A DNA stretch of 64,000 nucleotides from Halomarinibacterium sedimenti (GTDB lineage Bacteria > Bacteroidota > Bacteroidia > Flavobacteriales > Flavobacteriaceae), in NCBI RefSeq assembly GCF_019312585.1, contig NZ_JAHWDP010000003.1:434001-498000 (forward strand), in the 5' to 3' direction. Below the pieces are notes generated by a model. That model worked only from the letters and a program-made list of their open reading frames with translations. It did not search any database and was not told the origin of the DNA. Position numbers and translations under genes: made by a program. This document shows, one piece after another, positions 16,916 to 24,996 of the stretch. Numbering within the stretch: position 1 is the first letter of the stretch; each line of letters opens with the position of its first letter.

Positions 16916-16977
16916 GTGGGTGGCCAAAAGCACAAAATGAATAATTTGTGAAGCAATCATTTTGGGGTTTTGGGCGG
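16916..16977 (+). other. hairpin element copy 2
   Basis: Same feet, GTGGGTGG (16916-16923) and GGCGG (ends 16977), also 62 nt, exactly 109 bp after copy 1. The arms CCAAAAGCACAAAATGA and TCATTTTGGGGTTTTGG differ in sequence from copy 1 but still pair, apart from a small internal mismatch. Confidence 0.65.
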
Positions 16978-17101
16978 AAATATAGGGGCAATGATTAAAG
17001 CCAAAAAGAATAAATAAATTGTTCACACCCTGTTAACAAAATTAGCTTTCAAAGCCCATAATTAATCGTATTTTTAACCTTTATAATTTGTAGGAAAATT
17101 A

Positions 17102-17866
17102 ATGGGTAAAATAATTGCTATTGCCAATCAAAAAGGAGGCGTTGGAAAAACAACAACGTCAGTAAATCTAGCGGCTTCCTTAGGTGTTTTAGAAAAAAAA
17201 GTACTTCTTATTGATGCAGATCCACAGGCTAATGCGACCTCTGGACTAGGGATTGATGTGGAAAGTGTTGAAATTGGTACCTACCAACTGCTTGAGCATA
17301 CGGTTTCAGCAAAAAAAGCCATTATCTCTACGGCTTCACCCAACTTAGATATTATTCCTGCACACATTGATTTGGTAGCCATCGAAATTGAACTGGTGGA
17401 CCAAGAAAATCGCGAATCGATGCTAAAAAAGGCAATTATCGATTTAAAGTCAGATTACGACTTTATCCTTATCGATTGTGCGCCCTCATTAGGTCTTTTA
17501 ACACTCAATGCTTTAACTGCAGCTGATTCGGTGTTAATCCCTATTCAATGTGAATACTTTGCCTTAGAGGGGCTAGGAAAGCTATTAAATACCATTAAAA
17601 GTGTTCAGAAAATACACAATGAAAATCTTGATATTGAAGGATTACTGCTAACGATGTACGATTCTCGTTTGCGATTGTCCAATCAAGTAGTGGAAGAAGT
17701 GAAAAAGCACTTCGATGAAATGGTTTTTAAAACAATCATCCAACGAAATGTGCGTTTAAGTGAAGCCCCAAGTTATGGAGAAAGCATTATAAGTTACGAT
17801 GCGGGTAGTAAAGGTGCCAATAATTACTTAAGTTTGGCACAAGAATTAATTGAGAAAAACGGATAA
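17102..17866 (+). CDS. parA: chromosome partitioning ATPase ParA/Soj
   Basis: 254 aa. Deviant Walker A KGGVGKTTT at residues 11-19, DADPQAN near 39-45 and DCAPSLG near 125-131 identify a ParA-family ATPase. Length fits chromosomal Soj without an N-terminal DNA-binding extension. It binds DNA nonspecifically in the ATP state and with ParB moves origin regions. Six bases separate it from parB. The adjacent upstream region is the tandem hairpin repeat. Confidence 0.96.
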   Translation: MGKIIAIANQKGGVGKTTTSVNLAASLGVLEKKVLLIDADPQANATSGLGIDVESVEIGTYQLLEHTVSAKKAIISTASPNLDIIPAHIDLVAIEIELVDQENRESMLKKAIIDLKSDYDFILIDCAPSLGLLTLNALTAADSVLIPIQCEYFALEGLGKLLNTIKSVQKIHNENLDIEGLLLTMYDSRLRLSNQVVEEVKKHFDEMVFKTIIQRNVRLSEAPSYGESIISYDAGSKGANNYLSLAQELIEKNG

Positions 17867-17872
17867 GGATTT

Positions 17873-18772
17873 ATGGCGAAAGCAACAAAAAAGCAGGCTT
17901 TAGGACGTGGACTTTCAGCTTTACTGAAAGATCCCAATAACGACATTAAGTCTGTGGATGATAAAAACGCAGATAAAGTAGTAGGTAATATTGTTGAATT
18001 GGAATTGTCTTCTATTGAAGTAAACCCCTTTCAGCCTCGCACAAGTTTTAATGAAGAAACGCTTCGTGAGTTAGCTTCCTCTATCAAAGAATTAGGCGTT
18101 ATTCAGCCAATAACAGTTCGTAAAATTGATTTTAATAAATACCAATTGGTTAGTGGAGAACGTCGTTTTCGTGCTTCTAAACTCATTGGCCTAGAAACCA
18201 TTCCCTCGTATATCCGAATTGCTAATGATCAGGAGTCACTGGAAATGGCTTTGGTGGAAAATATTCAGCGACAAGACCTCGACCCTATAGAAATAGCGCT
18301 TTCCTATCAGCGATTAATTGAAGAAATTGAAGTAACTCAGGAAGAATTAAGTGATCGCGTGGGTAAAAATCGCTCAACAGTAACTAACTATCTTCGATTA
18401 TTAAAATTAGATCCCATTATCCAAACAGGAATGCGAGATGGATTTATCTCTATGGGACACGGTAGAGCCTTAATAAATATTGAAGATACCAACGATCAAC
18501 TGGATATTTATGAAAAAGTGGTGAGTCAATCGCTTTCGGTACGTGAAACGGAAGCCTTAGTTAGAAATTACAAAAATCCTGAATCCAAAGGTACTTCTAC
18601 AAAAAAAGAAATTCCTCATTTCGCTAATAAAGGCAGTAGAGAATTGACCGATCTATTAGACGCAAAAGTTTCTATAAAAGCATCACAAAATGGAAAAGGG
18701 CAAATCGTAGTTCCTTTTAAAAGTGAAGCCGATTTTCAACGCATTTTGAACCTCATAAAAAGTGAGAAATAA
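17873..18772 (+). CDS. parB: ParB/Spo0J-like partition protein
   Basis: 299 aa. N-terminal LGRGLSALL is the ParA-interacting segment; NPFQPRTSFNEETL begins the ParB/Srx domain, with VSGERRFRASKLIG and ALVENIQRQDLDPIE as the CTP-binding and arginine motifs; a central helix-turn-helix (DRVGKNRSTVTNYLRLLKL) binds parS, and the C-terminus dimerises. The last codons overlap the DUF5683 gene. I found no parS-like 16-bp palindrome nearby. Confidence 0.96.
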   Translation: MAKATKKQALGRGLSALLKDPNNDIKSVDDKNADKVVGNIVELELSSIEVNPFQPRTSFNEETLRELASSIKELGVIQPITVRKIDFNKYQLVSGERRFRASKLIGLETIPSYIRIANDQESLEMALVENIQRQDLDPIEIALSYQRLIEEIEVTQEELSDRVGKNRSTVTNYLRLLKLDPIIQTGMRDGFISMGHGRALINIEDTNDQLDIYEKVVSQSLSVRETEALVRNYKNPESKGTSTKKEIPHFANKGSRELTDLLDAKVSIKASQNGKGQIVVPFKSEADFQRILNLIKSEK

Positions 18773-19337
18773 GCTTTTCCATATCTTATTTTTTTTAGGA
18801 AGTCTTTCCCTATTTGCACAATCTGATAGTCTTTCAGTAAAAGAAGAAAAAGTCTTAGTCGTTATAGATAGCTTAGCACCTAAAGAAGATTATGACCCAT
18901 TAGCGCCTGCTCAAGCTGCTTTTTATTCGGCAGTATTGCCTGGATTGGGACAAGCTTACAACAAAAAATATTGGAAAATTCCCATTATCTATGCTGGGAT
19001 AGGTACTGGAATCTATTTCTATGTTCAAAATACCAATGACTATAACCGCTTTCGAGATGCTTATAAACGACGACTCGCTGGTTTTGAAGATGATGAATTT
19101 CAAGGAATCTCAACAGACCGACTTATTGACGCACAGGAAACCGCGAGTAGAAATAGAGATATCAGCATCGTTGTTTCTATAGGATTTTATCTTTTAAATA
19201 TTATTGATGCTAATGTTGATGCCCATTTAAAGCAATACAATATAAGCGAAGACTTAACACTGCAGCCCAAGGTGGAAATGGACCCTATTAACACGGTTCC
19301 CAATTATGGTCTTACCTTAACTTTTAATTTAAAATGA
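18762..19337 (+). CDS. DUF5683 domain membrane protein (GUG start)
   Basis: 191 aa. Starts with GTG at 18762, inside the parB 3' end (11-bp overlap); the next residues form a signal peptide ending LFAQ. The mature part carries PAQAAFYSAVLPGLGQAYNKKYWKIP and two further hydrophobic segments, a pattern of the Bacteroidota DUF5683 family. Function is unknown. Its stop overlaps the dapB start (4 bp), suggesting translational coupling in the parA-lepB run. Confidence 0.8.
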   Translation: MRNKLFHILFFLGSLSLFAQSDSLSVKEEKVLVVIDSLAPKEDYDPLAPAQAAFYSAVLPGLGQAYNKKYWKIPIIYAGIGTGIYFYVQNTNDYNRFRDAYKRRLAGFEDDEFQGISTDRLIDAQETASRNRDISIVVSIGFYLLNIIDANVDAHLKQYNISEDLTLQPKVEMDPINTVPNYGLTLTFNLK

Positions 19338-20035
19338 AAATAGCTCTGCTTGGTTACGGAAAAATGGGGAAAACCATCGAAAGATTAGCGATGGAAAAAG
19401 GTCATGAGGTAGTTTTTAAATCGACTCAAAATGCTTCGGAAGGTAATTTAAAAGAAGCCGATGTAGCCATAGAATTTACCATTGCCGAAGCTGCCGTAGA
19501 AAATATCTCATTTTGTTTCCAAAATAACATCCCTGTAGTGAGCGGAACAACCGGTTGGATTAAACGTTACAATGAAGTTCTAAAGATTTGTGAAAAGTGT
19601 AACGGAAGTTTTATCTACGCGTCGAACTTTAGTGTGGGTGTAAATCTATTCTTTAATTTAAATGGCTACCTAGCACAGCTAATGCAGCCTTGGAAAGAGT
19701 ATATCCCTTCCATTGAAGAAATTCATCATACCCAAAAGAAAGATGCTCCCAGTGGAACAGCCATTTCGCTTGCAGATGGAATTATTCGGCATTCAGAATT
19801 GGATGCTTGGGAATTAGATTCAAAAGATTCAAAAAAACTAAATATTACAGCGCTTCGTGAAGGCGATGTAAAAGGAACACATACGGTTGAATATCGTTCA
19901 AACATTGACACCCTAAGCATTAGGCATGAAGCCCATAGCCGCGATGGATTTGCTTTAGGAGCCATCTTAGCCGCCGAGTGGCTCATTGGGAAAAAAGGGG
20001 TGTATAATATGAAGGATGTTCTAAATTTGAAATAA
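19334..20035 (+). CDS. dapB: 4-hydroxy-tetrahydrodipicolinate reductase
   Basis: 233 aa. Dinucleotide-binding GYGKMGK at residues 7-13; SGTTGW near 70-75; ASNFSVGVNLFF near 96-107; catalytic HHTQKKDAPSGTA near 133-145. Reduces hydroxy-tetrahydrodipicolinate to tetrahydrodipicolinate with NAD(P)H in the diaminopimelate/lysine pathway. The next-step succinyltransferase, dapD, lies at the far end of this window. Confidence 0.96.
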   Translation: MKIALLGYGKMGKTIERLAMEKGHEVVFKSTQNASEGNLKEADVAIEFTIAEAAVENISFCFQNNIPVVSGTTGWIKRYNEVLKICEKCNGSFIYASNFSVGVNLFFNLNGYLAQLMQPWKEYIPSIEEIHHTQKKDAPSGTAISLADGIIRHSELDAWELDSKDSKKLNITALREGDVKGTHTVEYRSNIDTLSIRHEAHSRDGFALGAILAAEWLIGKKGVYNMKDVLNLK

Positions 20036-20078
20036 AACGAAAAGGAAGGGTGTTAATACACTCTCAAAAATATAAATT

Positions 20079-21698
20079 ATGACATTATTAGGTTGGTTTT
20101 TATTTTTTCTCATAATCCAAGTCATCCATTTTTTAGGCACTTGGAAACTCTATGTTGCCGCTGGACGTAAACCTTGGGAAGCCGCTGTTCCTGTCCACAA
20201 TGGTGTAGTTTTAATGAAAATTATAAATCGCCCGTGGTGGTGGGTACTATTGCTTTTTGTACCCATTGTTAACTTGATTATGTTTCCGGTAACTTGGGTC
20301 GAGACCATTAGAAGTTTCGGTTTTAATAAACCAAAAGACACTATTTTAGTTTTAGTTACTTGTGGGTTGTATATTTTCTATCTCAATTATACTCAAAAGT
20401 TAAGTTATATTGAAGACCGTGATTTAAAACCAAAATCCTCATCGGGAGAATGGGTAAGCTCTATTTTGTTTGCCGTGGTTGCAGCAACGATTGTACATAC
20501 GTATTTTATGCAACCCTTTACTATTCCTTCTTCTTCATTAGAGAAAACATTACTGGTTGGGGATTATCTTTTTGTGAGTAAGTTTCATTATGGTGCAAGA
20601 ACACCTATGACTGCGGTAGCCTTACCCATGGTCCATGATAGTCTTCCATTAGTGAAGAATAAATCGTACTTCAGCAAGCCTCAAATTCCCTATTTTAGGA
20701 TTCCTGGGTTTCAGGATATAAAGCGAAACGATATTGTTGTGTTTAATTGGCCTGTGGATACCTTAGTTGATATTAGACCAGGTTTTATGAAAGGAAGCGT
20801 TCAAAAACCAATTGATAAAAAATCGAATTACGTCAAGCGTTGTGTTGGAATTCCCGGAGATTCTCTTGAAGTGAGAGATGGTTATGTTTTTATTAATGGA
20901 AAACAAAACGAATTACCCGATAGAGCCAAGATTCAATTTGCGTATAAAGTGATTTCAAAAAATGCTTTGGTTGCCACTCAAAATGGAAGGTACACTAATT
21001 TCCCCTCAAAAGTACTGCACGAACGCTACAACATAACGGAAATTGGTTTGATGGACATTAACCAAGAGGAACAACTTTTTACACACAGAGTCACATTAAC
21101 TGAGGCGGCAGCCGAGCAACTCAAAAACTACCCGGGGATAACTAGTGTAGAAAGATATTTACTTCCAAATACATTTAGAGACCCTGAAATATTTCCATAT
21201 AGTTCTTCCACATCTTTTAACAATAGTAATTTTGGACCTATCTATATTCCGAAGGCCGGGGTAACCGTAGATATCACTCCAGAAAGCATTCCCTATTACC
21301 AAAGAATAATTGAAGTGTACGAAGGAAGTGAAATAGGCATTGATAATAAAATTTCGCAAGCGGGCACACAAGTACTTTTAAATGGCGAACCTTTAAGTCA
21401 ATATACCTTTAAAATGGATTATTACTGGATGATGGGAGACAATCGCGATAATTCCCAAGACGCTAGATCGTGGGGGTATGTGCCCTTTAACCATGTGGTA
21501 GGTAAGCCTGTATTTGTTTGGTTTAGTAGTGATAAATACAAATCCTTCCCTAAAAATATTCGTTGGGAACGTATGTTCACAACTGTTGGAGGAAGTGGAG
21601 AACCCGTTTCCTACTTGAAGTACTTTTTAATTTTGGTAGCGGGATGGTATATTTTTAGCTTTTTCAGAAAAAGAAAGAAAGCTAAATCTTTATCATAA
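20079..21698 (+). CDS. lepB: signal peptidase I, long Bacteroidota type
   Basis: 539 aa, much longer than the E. coli enzyme. An N-terminal ~115 residues with three membrane segments precede the S26 domain. Catalytic Ser153 in IPSSSLEKTL (usually Ser-Met; here Ser-Leu) and Lys253 in NYVKRCVGIPGD are separated by the usual inserted loop; box MGDNRDNSQDARSWG lies near residue 455. A membrane segment and basic tail close the protein. It removes signal peptides at the periplasmic face. Lies 43 bp after dapB and 11 bp before wbqC. Confidence 0.95.
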   Translation: MTLLGWFLFFLIIQVIHFLGTWKLYVAAGRKPWEAAVPVHNGVVLMKIINRPWWWVLLLFVPIVNLIMFPVTWVETIRSFGFNKPKDTILVLVTCGLYIFYLNYTQKLSYIEDRDLKPKSSSGEWVSSILFAVVAATIVHTYFMQPFTIPSSSLEKTLLVGDYLFVSKFHYGARTPMTAVALPMVHDSLPLVKNKSYFSKPQIPYFRIPGFQDIKRNDIVVFNWPVDTLVDIRPGFMKGSVQKPIDKKSNYVKRCVGIPGDSLEVRDGYVFINGKQNELPDRAKIQFAYKVISKNALVATQNGRYTNFPSKVLHERYNITEIGLMDINQEEQLFTHRVTLTEAAAEQLKNYPGITSVERYLLPNTFRDPEIFPYSSSTSFNNSNFGPIYIPKAGVTVDITPESIPYYQRIIEVYEGSEIGIDNKISQAGTQVLLNGEPLSQYTFKMDYYWMMGDNRDNSQDARSWGYVPFNHVVGKPVFVWFSSDKYKSFPKNIRWERMFTTVGGSGEPVSYLKYFLILVAGWYIFSFFRKRKKAKSLS

Positions 21699-21709
21699 GG
21701 AGTTATAAA

Positions 21710-22327
21710 ATGATATTGCTTCATCCAACCTATTTCCCAAGTATTGTACAAATGGTTGCCATGGCTCAAGCAGATAAGATCGTGTTTGAAGTAGAAGACA
21801 ATTACCAAAAACAAACCTATAGAAATAGAGCGTACATAGCGCACTCCAATGGGAAGCTTACACTGAATGTTCCCATCAAGCATTCTAAAAATGGGGAAAG
21901 ACAAAAAACCAAAGACGTCCAGGTTGAAAATAGTTTTCCGTGGCAATCTCAACACTGGAAATCGTTACAAACCGCGTATCGCACGTCTCCCTTTTTCGAA
22001 TTTTATGAAGATGATTTAGCTCCTCTCTTTGAAGAACCTGTAGAACTTCTATTAGATTTCAACTTAAAAATATTCGAAATTCTTAGTGACCTAATAGGAA
22101 TGGAAACTCCCTATTCACTAACTTCAGAATATGTAAAAACACCTTCAGAAAAAGACTTAAGACATCTAGCCGTAGCAAAGAAAGAACCTCAATATACATT
22201 ATCAAAATACAATCAAGTGCTACAGGAAAATCACGGATTTCTTCCTAATCTTTCCGTATTAGATGTACTTTTTAATGAAGGTCCAAATACACTTCACTAT
22301 CTCGAAGAACAAAAAATAGTATTCTAG
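21710..22327 (+). CDS. WbqC family protein
   Basis: 205 aa. Begins MILLHPTYFPSIVQMVAMAQADKI, the signature of the WbqC-like family, with QKQTYRNRAYI and LTLNVPIKHSKNG following. WbqC genes occur in surface-polysaccharide and other clusters; the reaction is not firmly known. Here it follows lepB by 11 bp and abuts the convergent EEP-family gene with no gap. Confidence 0.85.
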   Translation: MILLHPTYFPSIVQMVAMAQADKIVFEVEDNYQKQTYRNRAYIAHSNGKLTLNVPIKHSKNGERQKTKDVQVENSFPWQSQHWKSLQTAYRTSPFFEFYEDDLAPLFEEPVELLLDFNLKIFEILSDLIGMETPYSLTSEYVKTPSEKDLRHLAVAKKEPQYTLSKYNQVLQENHGFLPNLSVLDVLFNEGPNTLHYLEEQKIVF

Positions 22328-23353
22328 CTACCAAGCTATGGTGGAAATGATGGGATAATGATCTGAAAAAGATTCTTTTCTATTCGTAAAGTCTAAAATC
22401 TCCAATTCTTCAGATGCTAAAATAAAATCAATTCGCAAGGGATATTTATTAAAATAGAAGCTTGTTCCTAAGCCATTTCCCCGTTCTTGAAAAGCATCAT
22501 TCATACCATTCTTCAAACGCTTATAAATGTAAGAAAATGCCGTATTGTTAAAATCACCTGCTAGAATCACAGGATGAGGAGCCTTCTCTTTATGAGCAAT
22601 AATGGAAGCCACCTGATTTTCTTGCTGCACAAAGGTTTCAGATATTTTTTTCTTTATTGTTTCGGTTCCTTTTTGCTGAATGAAATCCACGGTAGGCAAT
22701 ATACCCAACGACTGTAAGTGCAAATTATATACACGTATGGTATCGCCTTTTACAACAACATCTACAAATAATGAATTGTTATACGTTTTATCAAAATCAA
22801 AAGCCCCTTTGTGAACAATAGGATGCTTAGAAAAAATAGCGTGACCTAACTTGTGGGTGCTGTCTTTAAAATGAATGTAATGATATGGAAATTGTGAAAA
22901 GTCCGCCGTATTTGGTAAATAATACTCCTGAATACAAACCACATCGGGAGTTTCATCTTTTAATAGGCTTGCAATAGATTGTTTCACTTCGGCTTCATTC
23001 GGATTTTTTTCATAAGCATTAAAAAGACGAACATTATAACTTAGCACTTTTAGGGTATGTGAGTATTCTGAAGCATCACCTTCCGAAGAAATTTCAAAAA
23101 AAGCATTAAATAAAAAATAAGCTACCACCACTACCGTAGCCGAAAACCAGAATCGTTTTTTTAAACGGATAAGCCAATACACTGCGAATAGAAGATTTAC
23201 TAGTATTAAAGGAGACACTGCTAAACTTAATACAGAGAGTGTAGGGAAGGATTTTGGGGGCAAAAAGGGTAAAACAAAAGAAATAAAAAGCAACAACGCG
23301 GCAAAAATGTTGAGCCCATAAAGCAATTTCCCCAAAAATTGAGTCTTAAACAA
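22328..23353 (-). CDS. endonuclease/exonuclease/phosphatase family membrane protein (UUG start)
   Basis: 341 aa. Three N-terminal membrane helices (about residues 12-95) precede an EEP catalytic domain: LSYNVRLFN, CIQEYY (Glu metal ligand), LHLQSLG, AGDFNNTAFS (Asp/Asn), RIDFIL and SDHYPI near the end (Asp-His pair). All core residues appear present, so a phosphodiesterase, nuclease or lipid phosphatase is plausible. The reading frame offers no ATG before the membrane helices; TTG (complement 23351-23353) is the best start, 14 bp after the rhomboid gene. Last gene of a seven-gene minus-strand run. Confidence 0.82.
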   Translation of the reverse strand: MFKTQFLGKLLYGLNIFAALLLFISFVLPFLPPKSFPTLSVLSLAVSPLILVNLLFAVYWLIRLKKRFWFSATVVVVAYFLFNAFFEISSEGDASEYSHTLKVLSYNVRLFNAYEKNPNEAEVKQSIASLLKDETPDVVCIQEYYLPNTADFSQFPYHYIHFKDSTHKLGHAIFSKHPIVHKGAFDFDKTYNNSLFVDVVVKGDTIRVYNLHLQSLGILPTVDFIQQKGTETIKKKISETFVQQENQVASIIAHKEKAPHPVILAGDFNNTAFSYIYKRLKNGMNDAFQERGNGLGTSFYFNKYPLRIDFILASEELEILDFTNRKESFSDHYPIISTIAW

Positions 23354-23367
23354 TGTCGTAAATTTGG

Positions 23368-24249
23368 TTAGTCTTCTTTCCCTGCTTTAAACAAGAAATC
23401 TTTTTCCTCTTTGGTAAGGCTTTCGTAGCCACTTTTACCAATTTTATCCAAAATTAGATCTACTTTTTTTTGATGATCACTTTTGGTTTCTTTGTTCATA
23501 GAACGTTTGGAACTGGATTGTGTTGCACGATTTCTATGTACTTTTTTAAATGGCTTTTTCTCCCTAGGTTTAAAGAGGTTGGCTAAACTATCCATAAGTT
23601 TTTCAAACCAACTTCCAATATCCTTTCCTTTAAGCAATTGGCGCGCATAAATGTAACCAAAAAGGGCTCCGCCAAGATGGGCTAATATTCCTCCAGCGTT
23701 GTTCAAACTTGAAAGACTGATTAAATCCCAAAGCACAAAAAACACAGCAATATGCCATAGTTTTAGATTAATTGTAAAAATCCTAATAGGTGCGTTGGGT
23801 GTGTAAGTAGCCGAAAAACCCATCAATGCCATTACCGCTGCGGAAGCACCGTACAAAACGCCATTAGCAGAAGCAAAAGCAGGAAAAACATTATAGGATA
23901 TCATAAAAAGTAATCCGCCTACAATTCCACCAAGCAAATAAATGGTTAAAAACCTTTTTGCTGAAAATAAGTTGGTAATATACCTTCCAAAAAAATACAA
24001 CCAGAGCATATTAAAGAGAATATGCAAAAAACCTAGATGAATAAAATTATAGGTAATTAGCGACCAAGGTTGAGTGATAAAACTTCCAATGGACTCTGGT
24101 AAAACAAACCAAGCAATTAGGCTAAATGCATCTATTTGAAACAAAGCAGCTACAATGGTCACCACCAAAAACACAATCACATTAATAGCGATGAGTTTGG
24201 TAATAATGTCTGCGGTTTTAAATTGATATGCGATGCTTCCCTGTGCCAT
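23368..24249 (-). CDS. rhomboid family intramembrane serine protease with C-terminal extension
   Basis: 293 aa. Six-helix rhomboid core with HLGFLHILFNMLWLYFFG, nucleophile Ser136 in YGASAAVMAL and catalytic His191 in AHLGGALFGY. After residue ~205 a basic linker leads to a small helical tail (SGYESLTKEEKDFLFKAGKED) seen on many Bacteroidota rhomboids. Cleaves membrane proteins within the bilayer; substrates unknown. One base separates it from the other rhomboid gene. Confidence 0.9.
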   Translation of the reverse strand: MAQGSIAYQFKTADIITKLIAINVIVFLVVTIVAALFQIDAFSLIAWFVLPESIGSFITQPWSLITYNFIHLGFLHILFNMLWLYFFGRYITNLFSAKRFLTIYLLGGIVGGLLFMISYNVFPAFASANGVLYGASAAVMALMGFSATYTPNAPIRIFTINLKLWHIAVFFVLWDLISLSSLNNAGGILAHLGGALFGYIYARQLLKGKDIGSWFEKLMDSLANLFKPREKKPFKKVHRNRATQSSSKRSMNKETKSDHQKKVDLILDKIGKSGYESLTKEEKDFLFKAGKED

Positions 24250-24996
24250 TTAATTCCAACGATGATCATTAAAACTATTTTTCTTCCAATAGTATGCCAT
24301 AAGAAAACCAAATAAAGCACCCCCAAGGTGTGCCCAGTTGGCGATATTTTGCCCAAATAATGAGAAACCTGTGAGTCCACTAAATAAATCCAATAGAATT
24401 AATCCAGGAATAAAATACTTTGCTTTAACGGGTACTGGGAAAAAGATAAGCATTAGCCCTACATTGGGATACATCATCCCAAAGGCTACCAAGACTCCGT
24501 AAATAGCTCCAGAAGCTCCAACTGCAGGAGTATTAAATGCCGCATATAGACTATCGATACTTTCTCGGGAAACTGTAGCTAAAATACTCTCACTACCCCC
24601 TTTACCATTTATAAGGAAATTTTGAATTTCAGCTTGACTCCATCCTCCATTAAGCAATTCTGCCATCACAGAATGAACTTCGTAATAGGAAACTAAAGAA
24701 TGAATTAAAGCAGCACCCAATCCCGCCGAAAAGTAAAAGAACAAAAACTTATTTCTACCCCAGCGTTCTTCCAATGGAGAACCAAAGGCCCATAAAGCAT
24801 ACATATTAAAAAGTATATGCATGAATCCTCCGTGCATAAACATATGCGTTACGGGTTGCCAAACCTGAAAATTGGGATTTTCAAAATAATAAAGCGAGAA
24901 AAGACGATATACTATTTCTCCAGAGAGTAATGTCCCAGCAAAAAACAGCACATTGCAAATGATTAAGACTTTAACTGTTTCGGTGATTCTTCCCAT
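24250..24996 (-). CDS. rhomboid family intramembrane serine protease
   Basis: 248 aa. HMFMHGGFMHILFNMYALWAFG, nucleophile Ser162 in GASGAIYG and His223 in WAHLGGALFGF complete the rhomboid dyad. A polar insert (about 105-155) lies between helices, which the neighbouring paralogue lacks. Its start codon overlaps the mutL stop (TAATG), so it is probably coupled to mutL translation. Confidence 0.92.
   Translation of the reverse strand: MGRITETVKVLIICNVLFFAGTLLSGEIVYRLFSLYYFENPNFQVWQPVTHMFMHGGFMHILFNMYALWAFGSPLEERWGRNKFLFFYFSAGLGAALIHSLVSYYEVHSVMAELLNGGWSQAEIQNFLINGKGGSESILATVSRESIDSLYAAFNTPAVGASGAIYGVLVAFGMMYPNVGLMLIFFPVPVKAKYFIPGLILLDLFSGLTGFSLFGQNIANWAHLGGALFGFLMAYYWKKNSFNDHRWN

Larger units (their letters stand above)
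16762..17024 (+). repeat. degenerate tandem repeat of the SDR gene 3' end plus hairpin
   Basis: Unit 1 begins in the coding end of the SDR gene (ATGATTAAAGCCAAAAAGA at 16762-16780), unit 2 at 16881 (ATGATAAAAG...), and partial unit 3 at 16991 (the same 19 bases again; 28 of 30 positions match unit 1). Units 1 and 2 each carry GTGGGTGG, a long hairpin, and GGCGG; unit 3 lacks the hairpin. The unit is about 110-119 bp. The remainder, to parA at 17102, shows no ORF. Confidence 0.7.

Noticed and set aside
16762-17024. CRISPR array
   Set aside because: Only two to three long degenerate units with internal hairpins, no uniform spacers and no cas genes.
16000-19400. parS sites next to parAB
   Set aside because: Palindromic CACGTG cores in the window (e.g. 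near 3906, 37346, 49637, 53092) lack the TGTTNC...GAAACA flanks and lie inside or beside other genes; none is near parAB.
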